Shown here: positions 1-10,823 of the stretch, one piece after another
Numbering within the stretch: position 1 is the stretch's first letter
Layout of the letters: the number at the start of each line of letters is the position of its first letter
Source of the DNA: Cynocephalus volans
Taxonomy: Eukaryota > Chordata > Mammalia > Dermoptera > Cynocephalidae
Direction of reading: 5' to 3'
Length of the DNA stretch: 64,000 bases
Assembly (NCBI RefSeq): GCF_027409185.1
Contig: NC_084472.1
Location: forward strand, 46,487,427 to 46,551,426
The notes under the pieces: generated by a model
The model's input: the letters and a program-made list of their open reading frames with translations, nothing else
Database searches by the model: none
Told to the model about the DNA's origin: nothing
Translations under genes and position numbers: made by a program

Positions 1-231
1 GGCCCCACCTTGATTGTCAGCTCCAGAGGACAAGTGTCCTGTTTCATGCTGCTGCTCTCGTGGTTGAGGTCTCTACTTGTGCTACCTGGCACCATTTTCA
101 CCATGCCAACTTCCACTTCTTTCCAAAGGCCCCTGCCCTGTTCAGAGCCGGCCCCCTCCCTCCATGACAGCCACAAGCAATGCAGTGTCAAGCATGGGAA
201 GTGTTTGAAGACTACTGATTGAATGATGTGG
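1..231. other. Non-coding, nothing recognised
   Basis: No repeat or exon is recognisable. Open frames are short, overlap on both strands and carry no known motif. Confidence 0.4.
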
Positions 232-335
232 TGGACAGAACATGAGATTTGAAGTCAGGCCTGTATGCAAATCCCAGTAACAACAGTTGTCAGCAAAAAT
301 ATCATGAGCAAGTTTCCTCCTCTATAAAATGGCGG
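232..335 (+). repeat. MIR SINE fragment
   Basis: The stretch follows the MIR core order: a transition resembling 'gagatttgaagtcaggcctg', then a 'caagtttcctcctctataaaatgg' type segment. It is old and diverged; the boundaries are approximate. Confidence 0.5.
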
Positions 336-812
336 TGGTCTTGGTGGTGGGAAATGGAGCTACATTATGGAAAGATAGAAGGACACCTGTCATGGGTCTC
401 TTCACAAATGGCAGACAGAGGCCACCCAGGTGCCTGACTCCCCAGCAGCTGTGCCCCAGCGTGATTCCAGGTTCTGCCTCACCTTCCATGCCACCTGCCC
501 TGGGCCCTTTTGCTTGGCCTTTGGGACCACCGTCTCTGTAATCCGCCATCACCCCCCTTGCTGCAGGCCTTGGCCTGACCCGTTCCCCACAATGCAGCCC
601 CCCCACTGTATGCCCTGTTGGAATTATGAACAGAAGCTCATGCTTTTGAAGAAAGTCTAAGAAGATAGAGTAGTAAGCCGGGGGAGTAAAGACTGAAAAA
701 AGGACTGAAGGAAAGAAAATGAGGCTTCAGATCAGACTGCGGGAGAATTTCCTACAGACAGAATCTCTGGAGAGGGAGGCCAAGGAGCTCAGCAGTGTTC
801 ATCACAAGAACT
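336..812. other. Non-coding, nothing recognised
   Basis: GC-moderate sequence with several overlapping short frames on both strands. None shows a domain, splice context or codon pattern that I would call coding. Confidence 0.4.
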
Positions 813-960
813 CCAAAGCCAGACTAATCCCAGCTCTTCCACTTACGATGCCGCAGGTCCCTCGTCTGGAGAAGCGGGAGAGCCACAGCCCCTCACAGAG
901 GTGTTATGAGGATTAAATGAATTAGTGTGCATAAACCACTCAGCGCAGAGCCTGCCCTGT
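813..960 (+). repeat. MIR SINE fragment
   Basis: It contains the MIR-like 'cagctcttccacttac' segment and, about 90 bases on, the 'gttatgaggattaaatgaatt' segment followed by a 'cagagcctgccct' like end. Order and spacing fit a plus-strand MIR. Confidence 0.6.
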
Positions 961-1994
961 GCCCAGAGAGCTGCTCCCCAGCTAACACCTGGGCGAATGT
1001 TCCTGCCAGGCTGCAGCTGAGTGAGGGTTGTCTGTACAGTGCTCCAGGGAGTCTGGGTCTCACTGTGGTGCAGCACCTGTGCAGAGTCACTGTGGCCTGT
1101 CTGTGCTTCAGGCAGGGTGCCAGGGACAGACGGTCCAACTCAAAATAGTTTAGGAAAAAAAAAAAAGTACTTGCTATAGAACTAGGAAGTCTGGGGTGCT
1201 TTTCAGGCAAAGGTGTGTCTGGGCCTGAAATGTTGCCATCAGGACACTCTCTCCTTGGTGTTCCCTTAGTCGAGCTTCCTTCTCGGAAAGCTCTTCTCAT
1301 GTGGGGTAAGGTGGCCTCCAGCAACTATAAGCTTACATCGTTCTCATGTTTTAAAATGTAGGTTTTATGGTGAGGCCAACCGATCAGGAGATGACCGCCA
1401 CTGGAAAGATAGTTACTCACGGGTCCCCAGAGGAGAGGCACACCACATCACCCAGGGCCACATGGAGAGCACTAGGTTTGGTCAGGAGGCAGAGGAAGTG
1501 AGGGAAATGTGGGCACGAGCCTTTATTGTGGGTTTTGTGGGAAGGAATGAGTGAGGCAGGGCAAGCAGGCTTAGCAGGTTTAGGATTGACCAGTTTGAAT
1601 AATTTCTGCAGGCTTCAGGATGCAGGGGCTGCCCCTAATTGTCTGCTACCTGGCCCTGGGGAGATTAGGGCTGTGGATCGAGTCCAGGAGCGTGGAGCCC
1701 AATAACAGAGGCTGTTGGGGAGTTTGGGCTCTGGATTGTTTAGTTTGCAAAGAAAGGCACACTAGCAGGAGAATCTTTTGCTTTCTCTGGGAATTAGCTA
1801 GTCCTGGGAGGGTCAGTCTCTTTAGAGTCAGCAAGGCTCCAGCTGTTAAAGTGTCAAAAATACAGAAAATGAAAAGGTATGAGTAACACGCCTAACAATT
1901 AGTCACGCCAATAAAGAACTCGCCTCTCTCAGTAGTGCCAGCTAAAGTCCAGAGAGGCTCTGATGGGCCCACTTGTGTCATGTGCTCGGTATTA
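961..1994. other. Non-coding, nothing recognised
   Basis: Single-copy-looking DNA with a short A-run near 1150. No repeat family, exon or regulatory motif is identifiable with confidence. Confidence 0.4.
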
Positions 1995-2308
1995 AATGCT
2001 GACAGGATGCAGAGAAAACTGATCCCTCATGTATTGCTGGTGGAAATGTAAAATGGTTCAGACACTCTGGAAAATGTTTTGGCAGTTTTTTTAAAAAAAC
2101 CTAAGCAGACACTTACCATATGACCCAGCAATGGCGCTCCTGGGCATTTGTCCCAGGAAAATGGAAGCTTATGTCCACACAAAAACTTGTATATGAATGT
2201 TCATAACAGCTTTATTTATAATAGTCCCTCCAAAGCCCATTTCAAAACATCACCTGCTGTATGATTGCAGCATTCTTGAAATGATAAAATTAGATGGAGA
2301 AGAGAATG
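1995..2308 (+). mobile_element. Old L1 3' fragment, left part
   Basis: The sequence around 2025-2215 follows the end of L1 ORF2: a 'tattgctggtggaaatgtaaaatgg' like region, then 'ccatatgacccagcaatgg', then 'gttcataacagctttattta'. It stops abruptly at the Tigger/MER2-like element and appears to resume at 3144, so both pieces are probably one L1 split by that insertion. Confidence 0.75.
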
Positions 2309-3143
2309 CAGCAGTCCCCCTGTAGCCAGTGGGTGTCCCAAACTGTGCACAGCACTGAATCCTATTTACACTATGGTTTTTTGTATACATCCTCACCTAT
2401 GATAAAGTTTTTTTTTTTTTTTTTTTTTCTTTTTTCGTGACCGGCACTCAGCCAGTGAGTGCACCGGCCATTCCTATATAGGATCCGAACCCGCGGCCGC
2501 TGGGAGCGTTGCCGCGCTCCCAGCGCAGCACCCTCCCGAGTGCGCCACAGGCTCGGCCCCTATGATAAAGTTTAATTTATAAATTAGGTGCAGTAAGAGA
2601 TCAACAATAACATAATAAAATAGAACAATTACAACGATATACTGTAATAAAAGTTATGTGAATGCAGCCGCTCTCTCAAAATTTCTCATTGCGCTGTCCC
2701 CATCTCTCTTGTTCTTGTGATGGTGCGTGATGATAAAACGTCTACCTGAGGGGATGAAATGAGGTGATCATGAAGGCATGGCGGAGCAGCACACAGCTAC
2801 CCTCGGCCTTCTGACCATAGTCAGGAGGATTGTCTACCTTGGGTGATCCTGGATCACTGAGCCACGAATCTGTCGATAGTTGAATGTCAGAGCAGATGAC
2901 ATCAGTGACTAACTGGCGGGGAATGTCTAGAGCGTGGATACACCGGCCAAAGGGATGATTCACATCCCGGGCTAGACAGGGCGAGCTGGTGCGAGATTTC
3001 GTCATGCGACTCAGAAAGGTGTGCAATCTCACACTTATGAATTGTTTATGTCTGGAATTTTCCATTTAATATTTTTGGGCCACGGCTGACCACGGGTGAC
3101 TGAAACAACAGAAAGCAAAACCATGGATGGGTGGTTACTACTG
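2309..3143 (-). mobile_element. Tigger/MER2-like DNA transposon fossil (split)
   Basis: The ends are imperfect inverted repeats: CAGCAGTCCCCC at 2309, and CAGTAGTAACC read inward from 3143 on the minus strand. Next to the right end is the Tigger/MER2-type stretch with 'aaatattaaatggaaaattcc' on the minus strand. The TA target dinucleotide has decayed to TG on both sides. It is interrupted by a t-SINE at 2411-2558. No transposase frame survives. The family name is from recognition; the exact subfamily is uncertain. Confidence 0.7.
2411..2558 (-). mobile_element. t-SINE (tRNA-Ile-derived), minus strand
   Basis: A T-run at 2411 (the antisense poly(A) tail) is followed by the SINE reading leftward from 'gggccgagcctgtggcgcac'. 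A perfect 15-base target-site duplication, cctatgataaagttt, lies at 2396-2410 and 2559-2573, so the insertion and its boundaries are certain. It lies inside the Tigger/MER2-like element and is therefore younger. Confidence 0.92.
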
Positions 3144-3425
3144 TGCTGGTTAGGAATAGTGGGGACAGGCGGGGCATGACGAAGGAGATCTTGGTGGTTC
3201 TGGAATAGCTGTTTGTCTTGATTGGGGTGGTGGCGCCATGAATCCGCACATGCAGTGGGATGGCTCGCGCTACTTACATGTCACCATGTCAGTTTCCTGG
3301 GGTTGAAATTGTACACACTTTCACGTGAGAAGAAACCACAGGGGGGACTGGGTGAAGAGTACATGGGACCTCTCTGTCCTGTTTTTGTAACTTCCAGGCT
3401 ATAATTATTTCAAAATAAAAAGTAA
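3144..3425 (+). mobile_element. Old L1 3' end, right part
   Basis: The L1 resumes after the DNA transposon: a 'tcttgattggggtggtgg' like segment, then 'gactgggtgaagagtacatgg', then the terminal 'ataattatttcaaaataaaaag'. This is the 3' untranslated end of an old L1M-type element on the plus strand. Confidence 0.75.
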
Positions 3426-4000
3426 GCAAATATTAAAGAACCCTCGGCTCTGGGGGGAAATAAAAGTCTTCTTTGGGGGCTCAGGCAGTGCTAGATCAAA
3501 GAATAAATCCCAGTTGCCCCGGGGCAAAGGGTGAGGCTCCTGGCCCTATTTCTCTGCCTGTGAAGTGGGAGACCGGTTCTCCCCTCAACCCCAGATGCAG
3601 CCATGGTTGTGCTGAGTGATGAGCTTTAGACTCATGCACCTGGGTCTCCCCTCTCACTCAGAGCTCAGGGACAAAAGAGAAGCCCACCAGTCCCACCTCC
3701 AGGTGCATTCATAATCCCTGGCACAGGGGAGAAGTCCCAGAGGCACTGTGGGCTTTTAGAAATAAGAAAGTTGTTGGAATTTTATGCAGCCAACCAAAAT
3801 GAACTCGATGTAGCAACCTGAGAATGCTGAAGATGGTCAATGAAGCAATTAGGAGACAATTTTGTGTGCCCTACGATTGTACCCTTATATAAAGTATAAA
3901 GGTATGTCGATAAAAACAGGAAAAGAATAGGCAAAAGTGAATATATCTATGCTTTTATGGCAGTAAGATTAAGGATGGGTTTTCCTCTTCTGCTTTTGCA
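3426..4000. other. Non-coding, nothing recognised
   Basis: No coding frame or recognisable repeat. Confidence 0.4.
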
Positions 4001-4265
4001 AACTATTTATGAAGTTGTTTGTGGCACTTTATTTTTAATTTCATTTTAATTTTTAAAGCTATACTTTGAGACATTCCTTCCGCCCTGTCCCCATCTACCT
4101 TGTCCCTTGACAACCTCTTTTGTTAGCTATTTGTGTATCCTTCCACATTTTCTTGATGCAAATATAAGCAACCCTGAATAATATTCTTATTTTCCCTCAT
4201 TCTAACATAAAAGTAGCTTACAAATGCATGGTTTCTGTACTGGTTTTTGCTTAGCAATCTTTATC
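4001..4265. repeat. Ancient interspersed repeat, family uncertain
   Basis: The pattern 'cttgtccc...agctatttgtgtatccttccaca...ttcttattttccc' resembles a common old mammalian repeat I recall but cannot name. Diverged, with approximate ends. Confidence 0.35.
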
Positions 4266-6317
4266 AGTATGTGATACTTTAAAAAACAGACGAATGAAGG
4301 CAAAAACCAAACAAGCAAACAGAAGTGCGAGTGCCGTGATTGCCGAAGTGGCGTGCAGATGAGAATTCTGTATCCAGAGGCTCACCTGGTTGGTCCAGGC
4401 AGTCGGGCGCCTCCCTGTACTGCAGGTCTGTCTCTCCACTCTTTTTCTAGTGAAACAAAGGACCCACATCCTTTGCCACTTATCTGGCAAGCATTGCTGT
4501 CCAGCCCAGGCTCATAGGTACATTTCCATGTCAGTTCATCAGTTTTGGGGACAGCTGCTGGGGGCCTCTACCTGCTCTGCTCTTGTCACTTACTGTCTCC
4601 TTTCCCCCCCAATAAAGTAAGTTAATTTTTAACAATATAAGCAGCTTTAGTTTTAACTAAAGCCAAATTCCCTCCCTTCCAGAGTCAAACTGCCCTTTCC
4701 TGCCTGCTTATTTGGATACAAGAAACAATCCCTGGGTCTTCTGGGACTGTTAAGACCCTCCAAGCTCTTCATCCGGGAGCTGAGGGGCACCCCCGGCTCT
4801 GGGGGCTGCTTGGTTCCAGTCCAGGTGCTGACCCCACAGGGCAGGCCTTGTCTGGCACTCTCATTTGCCTTTTCTGAAATCTGGAAGCATCTGGGTATGG
4901 CCAGCCCCACACACCCTGGGAGACAAGACTGTGCTCCAGGGCCCCACGGTGCGATCAGGGACAGAGAATGGCCTAAGAGTGGGAAAAGCAGCAGAAATGC
5001 CAAGCAGAACATTTTGCCAGAGGTGACTGCTCTCCTGGATGTTTCCTGTCCTCAGTTTAGCTTAAATTGTGTCCTTGTCCTTTCTGTGCCTGGATGTGGC
5101 TGCTGGGAAGAGCCTTGGGGTGGCTGACTATACTGGGTTTTGCCCCCCGAGAGGTACATTATCTGTCCATGAGGTGGGACAAATCCTGATGGCTTGGCCC
5201 TGGAATGTTAGAAAGCTGGAAAGATGCCCCGGTCCTCAGGACACCCTCGGCCTCAGGTGCCCCACTCAGGCCAGCTCCCTGTATCCAGTGGATGTTCTCT
5301 TCCCAGTGCCTCAGTTTCCTCATAGAAAATGGGTAAACTGGCCACCTTGCCTTCTGTCATGGGATGCAGCAGAAACAATCAGACCCGGATGGCAAACGCA
5401 AGTGCCTATGGTGAGCAAATGGGGGAAGCAGCTGGGGAAAAAGAAAAAAATGTCTTGAAACCTGAAGTTCTTTTGGCTTAGCTTTTATTTCCCAGACATT
5501 TGGTAGAGACATAGAGATAGAAAACATTTTGCTTTCCTCTCAACTCTGCTCTAGGACAAACTAGGGACCAAGTTGATTACAGCTGTCCACCCCCACCCCC
5601 GGGCCTCTGTGAGGTGAGAGCACGGGCAGGGTGCGGCTGTGAGGACAAGGGGCTCACGCCACATCCAAGGGGCGGCCACTGTGGAGCCCGCAGGCCGCTG
5701 CCAGGCAAGAAAACAAGACTCGCGCTGCCAGATCTCATTTTTCAGGAGAAGTCGGAAACCCCTATTTTCATTGATGTTTCCCAACGTTTAAATGTTGGCA
5801 AATGATTCCAAAAATTGTCCAGCACTGCAGGCCAATCAAAACAGGTCTGAGGGCCAGATTTCAGCCTCAGGCTGCCAGTTCGCTGACCTCAGACCCAGGC
5901 CTCTTCGGGCCACGTGCCGTCTGCTGGCCCACAGCCAGCCACTCCTGTGGACGTGCCCTTCCCGCTCCCAGCTGTCATTCGGCCAGGGACACTGAAACAG
6001 TTCATTGGGGGGGCATAAATGTATGAGGGATTTTCTGGAAGTTTGTCACCCATGTTTCCCATTGTTTCTCAGGAACCACTTGAAATAACTTAAGTGCTTG
6101 CAGTGACGTGCAGGTGACCACAAACCAGGCTGGTCACTCCTCTCTGGGCCTCAGTTTCATCCTCTGTTATATGAAGGGGTCCAACGAGCCACTTACCCAG
6201 ATCAGATCTTCATTGGCTCTATGACCAATGTTTTTTGGAGGTGCAGAGGGAGTTTTTCTAACATGGTATTAAAATGTAAGAATTCCACTCAGTACGACCT
6301 CAGCTGAGTCTCTGAGG
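4266..6317. other. Non-coding stretch
   Basis: About 2 kb with no exon that I can support. Frames here, including those near 4650-5460, overlap on opposite strands, lack motifs and look like chance. A MIR-like 'gggcctcagtttcatcctctg' trace occurs near 6150. Confidence 0.4.
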
Positions 6318-6700
6318 TCGTACTGTCCAACAGAATTATGATGTGAGGCTCAGGCATGATTTTAAATTTTCTAGTAGTCACATTAAAAAATTAAAAAGAG
6401 GGTTGACTGGTTAGCTCAGTTGTTTAGAGAAAGGGTTCAGATCCTGTGTCAGCCAGCTGCCAAAAGAAGAAAAAAAAAATAGGTAAAATTGATTTTAAGA
6501 AGGTATTTTATTTAGTGCAATATATAAACATGTTATCAGTTCAATATGTAATCAATATAAAAAATATTAATAAGGTATTTTACATTATTTTTTCATACTA
6601 ACTTTTGTAAACCCAGTGTGGGTTTTACACTTACTGCGTATCTCAAGTGCTCCATAGCCACATGTGGCTAATGGCTACCATATTGGATAGCACAGCTCCA
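6318..6700. mobile_element. hAT-type DNA transposon fossil (split)
   Basis: The ends are imperfect inverted repeats ('actgtccaac' near 6320; 'attggatagcac' near 6687). The interior carries a 'ttttctagtagtcacatt' segment and, near the right end, 'agccacatgtggctaatgg', both familiar from a non-autonomous hAT/Charlie family. A t-SINE at 6399-6479 interrupts it. The exact family is uncertain. Confidence 0.6.
6399..6479 (+). mobile_element. t-SINE, internally deleted
   Basis: It starts with a tRNA-Ile-like A box (gttagctcagttgtttagag) but jumps straight to the B-box region (gggttcagatcctg), so the anticodon arm is missing. It ends in an A-rich tail. The element sits inside the hAT fossil. Confidence 0.8.
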
Positions 6701-6863
6701 AGGCAAGATGTGCCAACCATTACCACATTCCCAAGTGAGACTCCAGATTACCTAAGCAGGAAAGAGAAGTCTGCATTTCACCTCCTGGGAAAAAGCAGTG
6801 CATATTCTCCCCAGTCCTTCACATCCCACTTTTCCTTTCTACTGAAAAAATGTCTTCATAGTG

Positions 6864-7263
6864 AGGTGATGGAGTGTGCATGTTTTGTCCTCTCAGAGCT
6901 CATGTGGAAATCTGAGCCCCAATGTGGCAGTGTTGGAAACTGATTGAGTCATGGGGGCAGATCCCTCACGAATGGATTAATGCTCTCCCTAGGTGGGGGG
7001 AATAATGAGTAAGTTCTTGCTCTATTAGTTCCCACAAGAGCTGGTTGTTTAAGACACTGGCACCCCCCCACCACCTTGTTTCCTCTCGCCATGTGATCTG
7101 CTTGTAACCACCGGCTGTCTGCCACTTTCCGCCATGAACAGAAGCAGCCTGAGGCCCGTGCCAGATGCAGCTGTCCCAGAATTGTAAGCCAAATAAATCT
7201 CTGTTTTTTATAAATTACCCAGTCTCAGGTATTCTGTTATAGCAACGCAAAACGGACTAATAC
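6864..7263 (+). mobile_element. MaLR LTR (MST/MLT1-like)
   Basis: The body has the 'ttgagtcatgggggcagatccc' segment and the 3' end carries the poly(A) signal AATAAA with 'aattacccagtctcagg' and a terminal 'ggactaataca'. This is the standard end of ERVL-MaLR LTRs. Solitary, with no internal sequence next to it. Confidence 0.8.
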
Positions 7264-7677
7264 ATGAGGGATGGCCATACCGTGTTCAGTTTTCCTGGCA
7301 TGCACAGCTCTCAAACCCAGGCAATCAGACAGTATCTGTTTCTGCTGTCGGTCCGTCAGCTCTAGGGACAGCACTGGGTAGGCAAGACCTGCAGAGGAGA
7401 GAGGAAGGGCTGGCCTCTGGGACTTTTAGCTGACTTCTGCCTCTGCCTTGTCCCCTCTCCACTATCCCACCCCTATTGATCCTGAAGAAGACAAAGGCAG
7501 CTGTGAGTGGGAGGAGGGAACAGAGAAGACACCCACCTAGGTCCCTTTTGAAAGACAGGCTTCTAGCCCGCAGCAGCCCAGTCCTGGGTGCAAGCGTAAA
7601 CTTGAACTTGAGATGCGATTTGGGAGTCCTAGATTATTCGGCTGGGCTGGACTGAATTACTGAACTAAGTCCATTTT
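7264..7677. other. Non-coding, nothing recognised
   Basis: No exon or named repeat seen. Confidence 0.4.
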
Positions 7678-7862
7678 TGTTTCAAAAAGTAATTGGAGGA
7701 TTTGCTTTAAAGTATTTCCACAAAAACAAAGTGTGTGAGTTGGGGGGAGACAGGAATTGATAAAACAAACACGACTGTGATTGGTTACATGGGGGTTCAT
7801 TAGACCCTTGTGTTTCTTTTCTGGTCCTGTGTGAAAATTTCCATAATAAAAGTTTACAATAA
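7678..7862 (+). mobile_element. Old L1 3' end fragment
   Basis: Ends in 'catgggggttcatta...gaaaatttccataataaaag', the characteristic terminus of old L1 3'UTRs. Only the last 185 bases are evident. Confidence 0.6.
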
Positions 7863-8817
7863 TGACTAGAGGACTGTTTACAACTGGGAGTGAGCAGGAG
7901 AGGCGCAGAACCTACCAGGGACGCACGCATGAGTGGGATCAGGGCCAGCCCCCCCCCCCCCCAGCAGGTTTCAATGGGCACATTATGGGGGAAAATCATA
8001 AAATAATCAAATTGTTTTCTGAGCACACCCCATGAGATTCACTTGTCCAATGGACTGGTTATTTCTTCTGGGTGGCTGAATTTACATATTCCCATCTTTG
8101 AACCACTTCCTCCCCTTCCCCAGGGACATGCCTTCTGGCTCAGACTCCCCTCCTCCTGCATTTGCCCAGAAGGGTTTGGGCAGTTCAGTTGCTCCCCAAC
8201 TTTTGGGGGTGATTTGTTGACACATTGGCTCCTTGCTACTTGCAAAGATGAATGTTCCTGGAGTGCAGAGCCCTGGAAGCACGGAAGGACACTCTCTGTG
8301 AAGATATTCAGCACAGCAGGGGCCATTAGTCACCAAGGATCATTTGACATTTTGAAATGAACTCTTAGTCGCTCATAAATAAGCTGGAACACTGAGTCCT
8401 GCTGGGGTGGGATGGCTGTGGTTGGGGGTGTCCCCACCCTTCCCCATGAAGGGCTGCAGGAGGCTCACTACAACTTCTCCGTGTGCGGAAAGGGGGCAGC
8501 ACAGTGCAGCCGCAGGAACATCCTGGGCAACTCGATGTCCTTCATTGGAGCTGCAGCACAGGCAGCTCTAGCCATGTGGGTGGTGGTGTCAGGAACTAGC
8601 GACCCTGAGACAAGCCTCGCTGGCTGCTCTGCACGAGCTCACCACTGCGCATCAGCCCAGCTGCTGTCCTTTCTCAGGCACAGGTGGAGGAATGCCACCG
8701 TTCATGGTGAGTCCATATCTGGCCCCAAAGCTCACAATGAGGCCTCCATGGGCTCTTCTGCCTCCTGAGGGAAGTCTGACTTGGTATAATTCGACTTTTT
8801 TTCCCCTCCCTGAGTGT
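7863..8817. other. Non-coding; C14 run
   Basis: A run of 14 C occurs at 7949-7962. A 118-residue frame at 8412-8768 has no recognisable domain and I do not call it a gene. Confidence 0.4.
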
Positions 8818-9055
8818 GATAGCTCATACTTCATGAAGACTTCCTGAACACTGAGCCTGGTTCCATGCTTTGTGTGGATTACGGCCGGTCACAGCAGTCC
8901 TGTGTGAGGAGGAGATGATCATTTCCCTGCGGTGGAGATGAGAAGTGAGAGGCTTGCAGAGGTTGCTGCTAAGTGGCTTGCCCAAGGACACACAGCGAGT
9001 GAGTTGTGACCAGGACTCAACCTGGCCCCGGAATCCTGGCTCCCGACCAGTTGGA
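8818..9055 (-). repeat. MIR SINE, minus strand
   Basis: Reading the plus strand shows the MIR complement in order, ending with 'ggcttgcccaaggacacacagc' and 'gactcaacctgg'. One of the longer MIR copies here. Confidence 0.65.
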
Positions 9056-9689
9056 TCCTGCCCCCCAAGGAGCTTTAGGAGACCAGGCTAGTTACAGACA
9101 CAAATCAAGGGAGGGGTGGCGGGGGGCTCTGGGTGGGGCTCCCCACTGAGGCCCTGGAAAAGCCCAGAGCCACGGCATTTCTCACAGCTGTGCAGCTATG
9201 GGATGTTCCAGTCTGTGTGGGTAAAGTGTGGCCCTTGTCAAACAGGGGTTCTTGGGTGACCTAGGTGAAGAACTGATTAAGAATAACTTGTGATAGGGTC
9301 AAGTGTTTCTTTGAAATGCCAGAGAATAGTTTTCTAGGCTAAATCTTCCCTCTACCCCACTGGCTGTAACCTTCATTCGTTCAGAAAACTCTTTTCCAGG
9401 GGTCCTGTGGGGGCGACCTGAAGACAATGAGCGGACAGGAGTCCAGGGCAGTTAGAAGCCCCCTTCTGAGAGGCAGAACATCCTACCTGCCCCTGTTTGA
9501 TTTCTTCGAGTTCTTTGATGGGTTCTTTTGCATTTTTTCTCCTCCTTTGCTCTATCTCCTGGACCTCTGTTCCCCCTCCCCCACCCGCATCAGCCTGCAG
9601 GGGAATGCAGAGTGCTGATTCCGCTGCTCTGACAAAGGGGCCTGTAAGGCTTGACGGTGACAAGAGCTTCGGTGAAACACTTTGGGGGA
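9056..9689. other. Non-coding, nothing recognised
   Basis: Frames on both strands overlap across 9373-9811 without motifs or splice context. No repeat is recognised. Confidence 0.4.
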
Positions 9690-9850
9690 TGCAAGGGGCA
9701 AGGGTAATTATCAGCTCCCTTTGTCCAAGAGGAGAGGGGACACAGAAAGGTGGAAACGACTTCTCCAAAGACTCACAGAGCCAAGATGTAAACCTAGATT
9801 TTCTGTTCTAATCCCAAAGTCTTCCCACTCCAGCCCAGAGACACAGGAAC
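9690..9850 (-). repeat. MIR-like fragment, minus strand
   Basis: The complement of the MIR core is seen as 'ctccaaagactcacagagcc' followed by 'ctagattttctgttctaatc'. Diverged. Confidence 0.45.
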
Positions 9851-10229
9851 CCTCTGTCCTTAACTCCTACCTCCCATGATGTCTTTAAGAGCCATTGGTC
9901 AGCAAATACATTTGTTTGCCAGGAATTCTTAGATTTTTGGTTGCAAACACATATCTCCCCAACTGGCCTCTAAGCCCTTTTAATCAACTCAATATATTAT
10001 AAAACAACAAACAAACAAAATCACGACAAGCAGGCAAAAAAGAAAAAAGTGCATCTTGTTCCTGGGTGAGAACTTATCCTTAATTCTCCTGACCTTCCAA
10101 CACCCCTCACCGCCCAGCTCCTGCACAGCTTGCCTGGGGTCTGCGGGTGGGAGGCTGGTTTCTGTTTCCACAAGTGTTCTTCATAGTTACCTAATATGGA
10201 CTTGCAAAATCTGGGGAATGCTCATTGTT
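9851..10229. other. Non-coding, nothing recognised
   Basis: A-rich with short AAAC repeats near 10005-10020. No gene. Confidence 0.35.
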
Positions 10230-10460
10230 TGCTTGTGTGAAAAAAAAAGTGCATATTTTAAACAATATACCCAAATTTATGTTAGTCACAGAGAACAAAA
10301 TTGGAGAAATAAATACCAAAGCATTAACAGTGGTTAATCTTGGGGTGGGTTCAAAATGTCATTATAGGCAGTTTTCACTTTTTAGCAAGCTTGCGGTTTA
10401 TTTAGAAAATGTTTTAAAAATAAAATACTGAGTATGTATAAAAGAATAGTAGTAAAATAT
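10230..10460 (+). mobile_element. Old L1 3' end fragment (probable)
   Basis: The 'taacagtggttaatcttggggtggg' type segment followed by 'gcagttttcactttt' resembles an old L1 3'UTR. It abuts the provirus LTR. Confidence 0.5.
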
Positions 10461-10495
10461 AAGTAACGTATGAAGAGTTATGATTTAATAGACAC

Positions 10496-10816
10496 TGAAA
10501 GGACAGAGTCGACACCAGTTGACGATCCACGGGAGAGAGCTCGTTTATTAGGTGGCACACACACATATATATAGGGCTTTTAGGGAAGGCGATTGGCTTA
10601 AAATACAATCCCTACTTAGCATACCGCATGGGGCTTGGGGTGAGCTGATTGGTGTGCGATTAGTGCTGGCAGGAAGGAGAGTACGGAAGAGAAGGGCAAC
10701 CAACGCCATGATGGGGTGTGGCCGAGAAGGACTTATGTGATCAGGGTGTGATCCCTTGGGGCATTTGGGTTCTTACATTCCTTGGTGTGATCCCTTGGGG
10801 CATTTGGGTTCTTACA
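10496..10816 (-). mobile_element. ERV1 3' LTR, minus strand
   Basis: Read on the minus strand it begins TGTAAGAACCC immediately after a purine-rich tract and ends CTTTCA, giving TG...CA termini over 321 bases. Within it are a TATATATA motif (about 10566-10573) and an AATAAA signal (10544-10549). Its start is doubled: a 39-base unit is repeated in tandem between about 10745 and 10820, so the U3 edge occurs twice. The original LTR may have been about 282 bases, 10496-10777. Confidence 0.8.
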
Positions 10817-10823
10817 TTCCTCC
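10746..10823. repeat. 39-bp tandem duplication at the LTR/PPT edge
   Basis: The segment starting gtgtgatccc at 10746 recurs at 10785, a period of 39. Each copy ends in 'cttacattcc', so the U3 start and the last purines of the PPT are both duplicated. Copies are nearly identical, so the event may be recent or young relative to the provirus. Confidence 0.85.

Noticed and set aside
8412-8768. 118-residue plus-strand frame
   Set aside because: It has no domain, start context or splice evidence, and an opposed frame overlaps its end.
1-10230. Hidden exons in the left 10 kb
   Set aside because: I looked at the longer frames for conserved domains and splice sites and found none. A protein search against mammalian exons would settle it.
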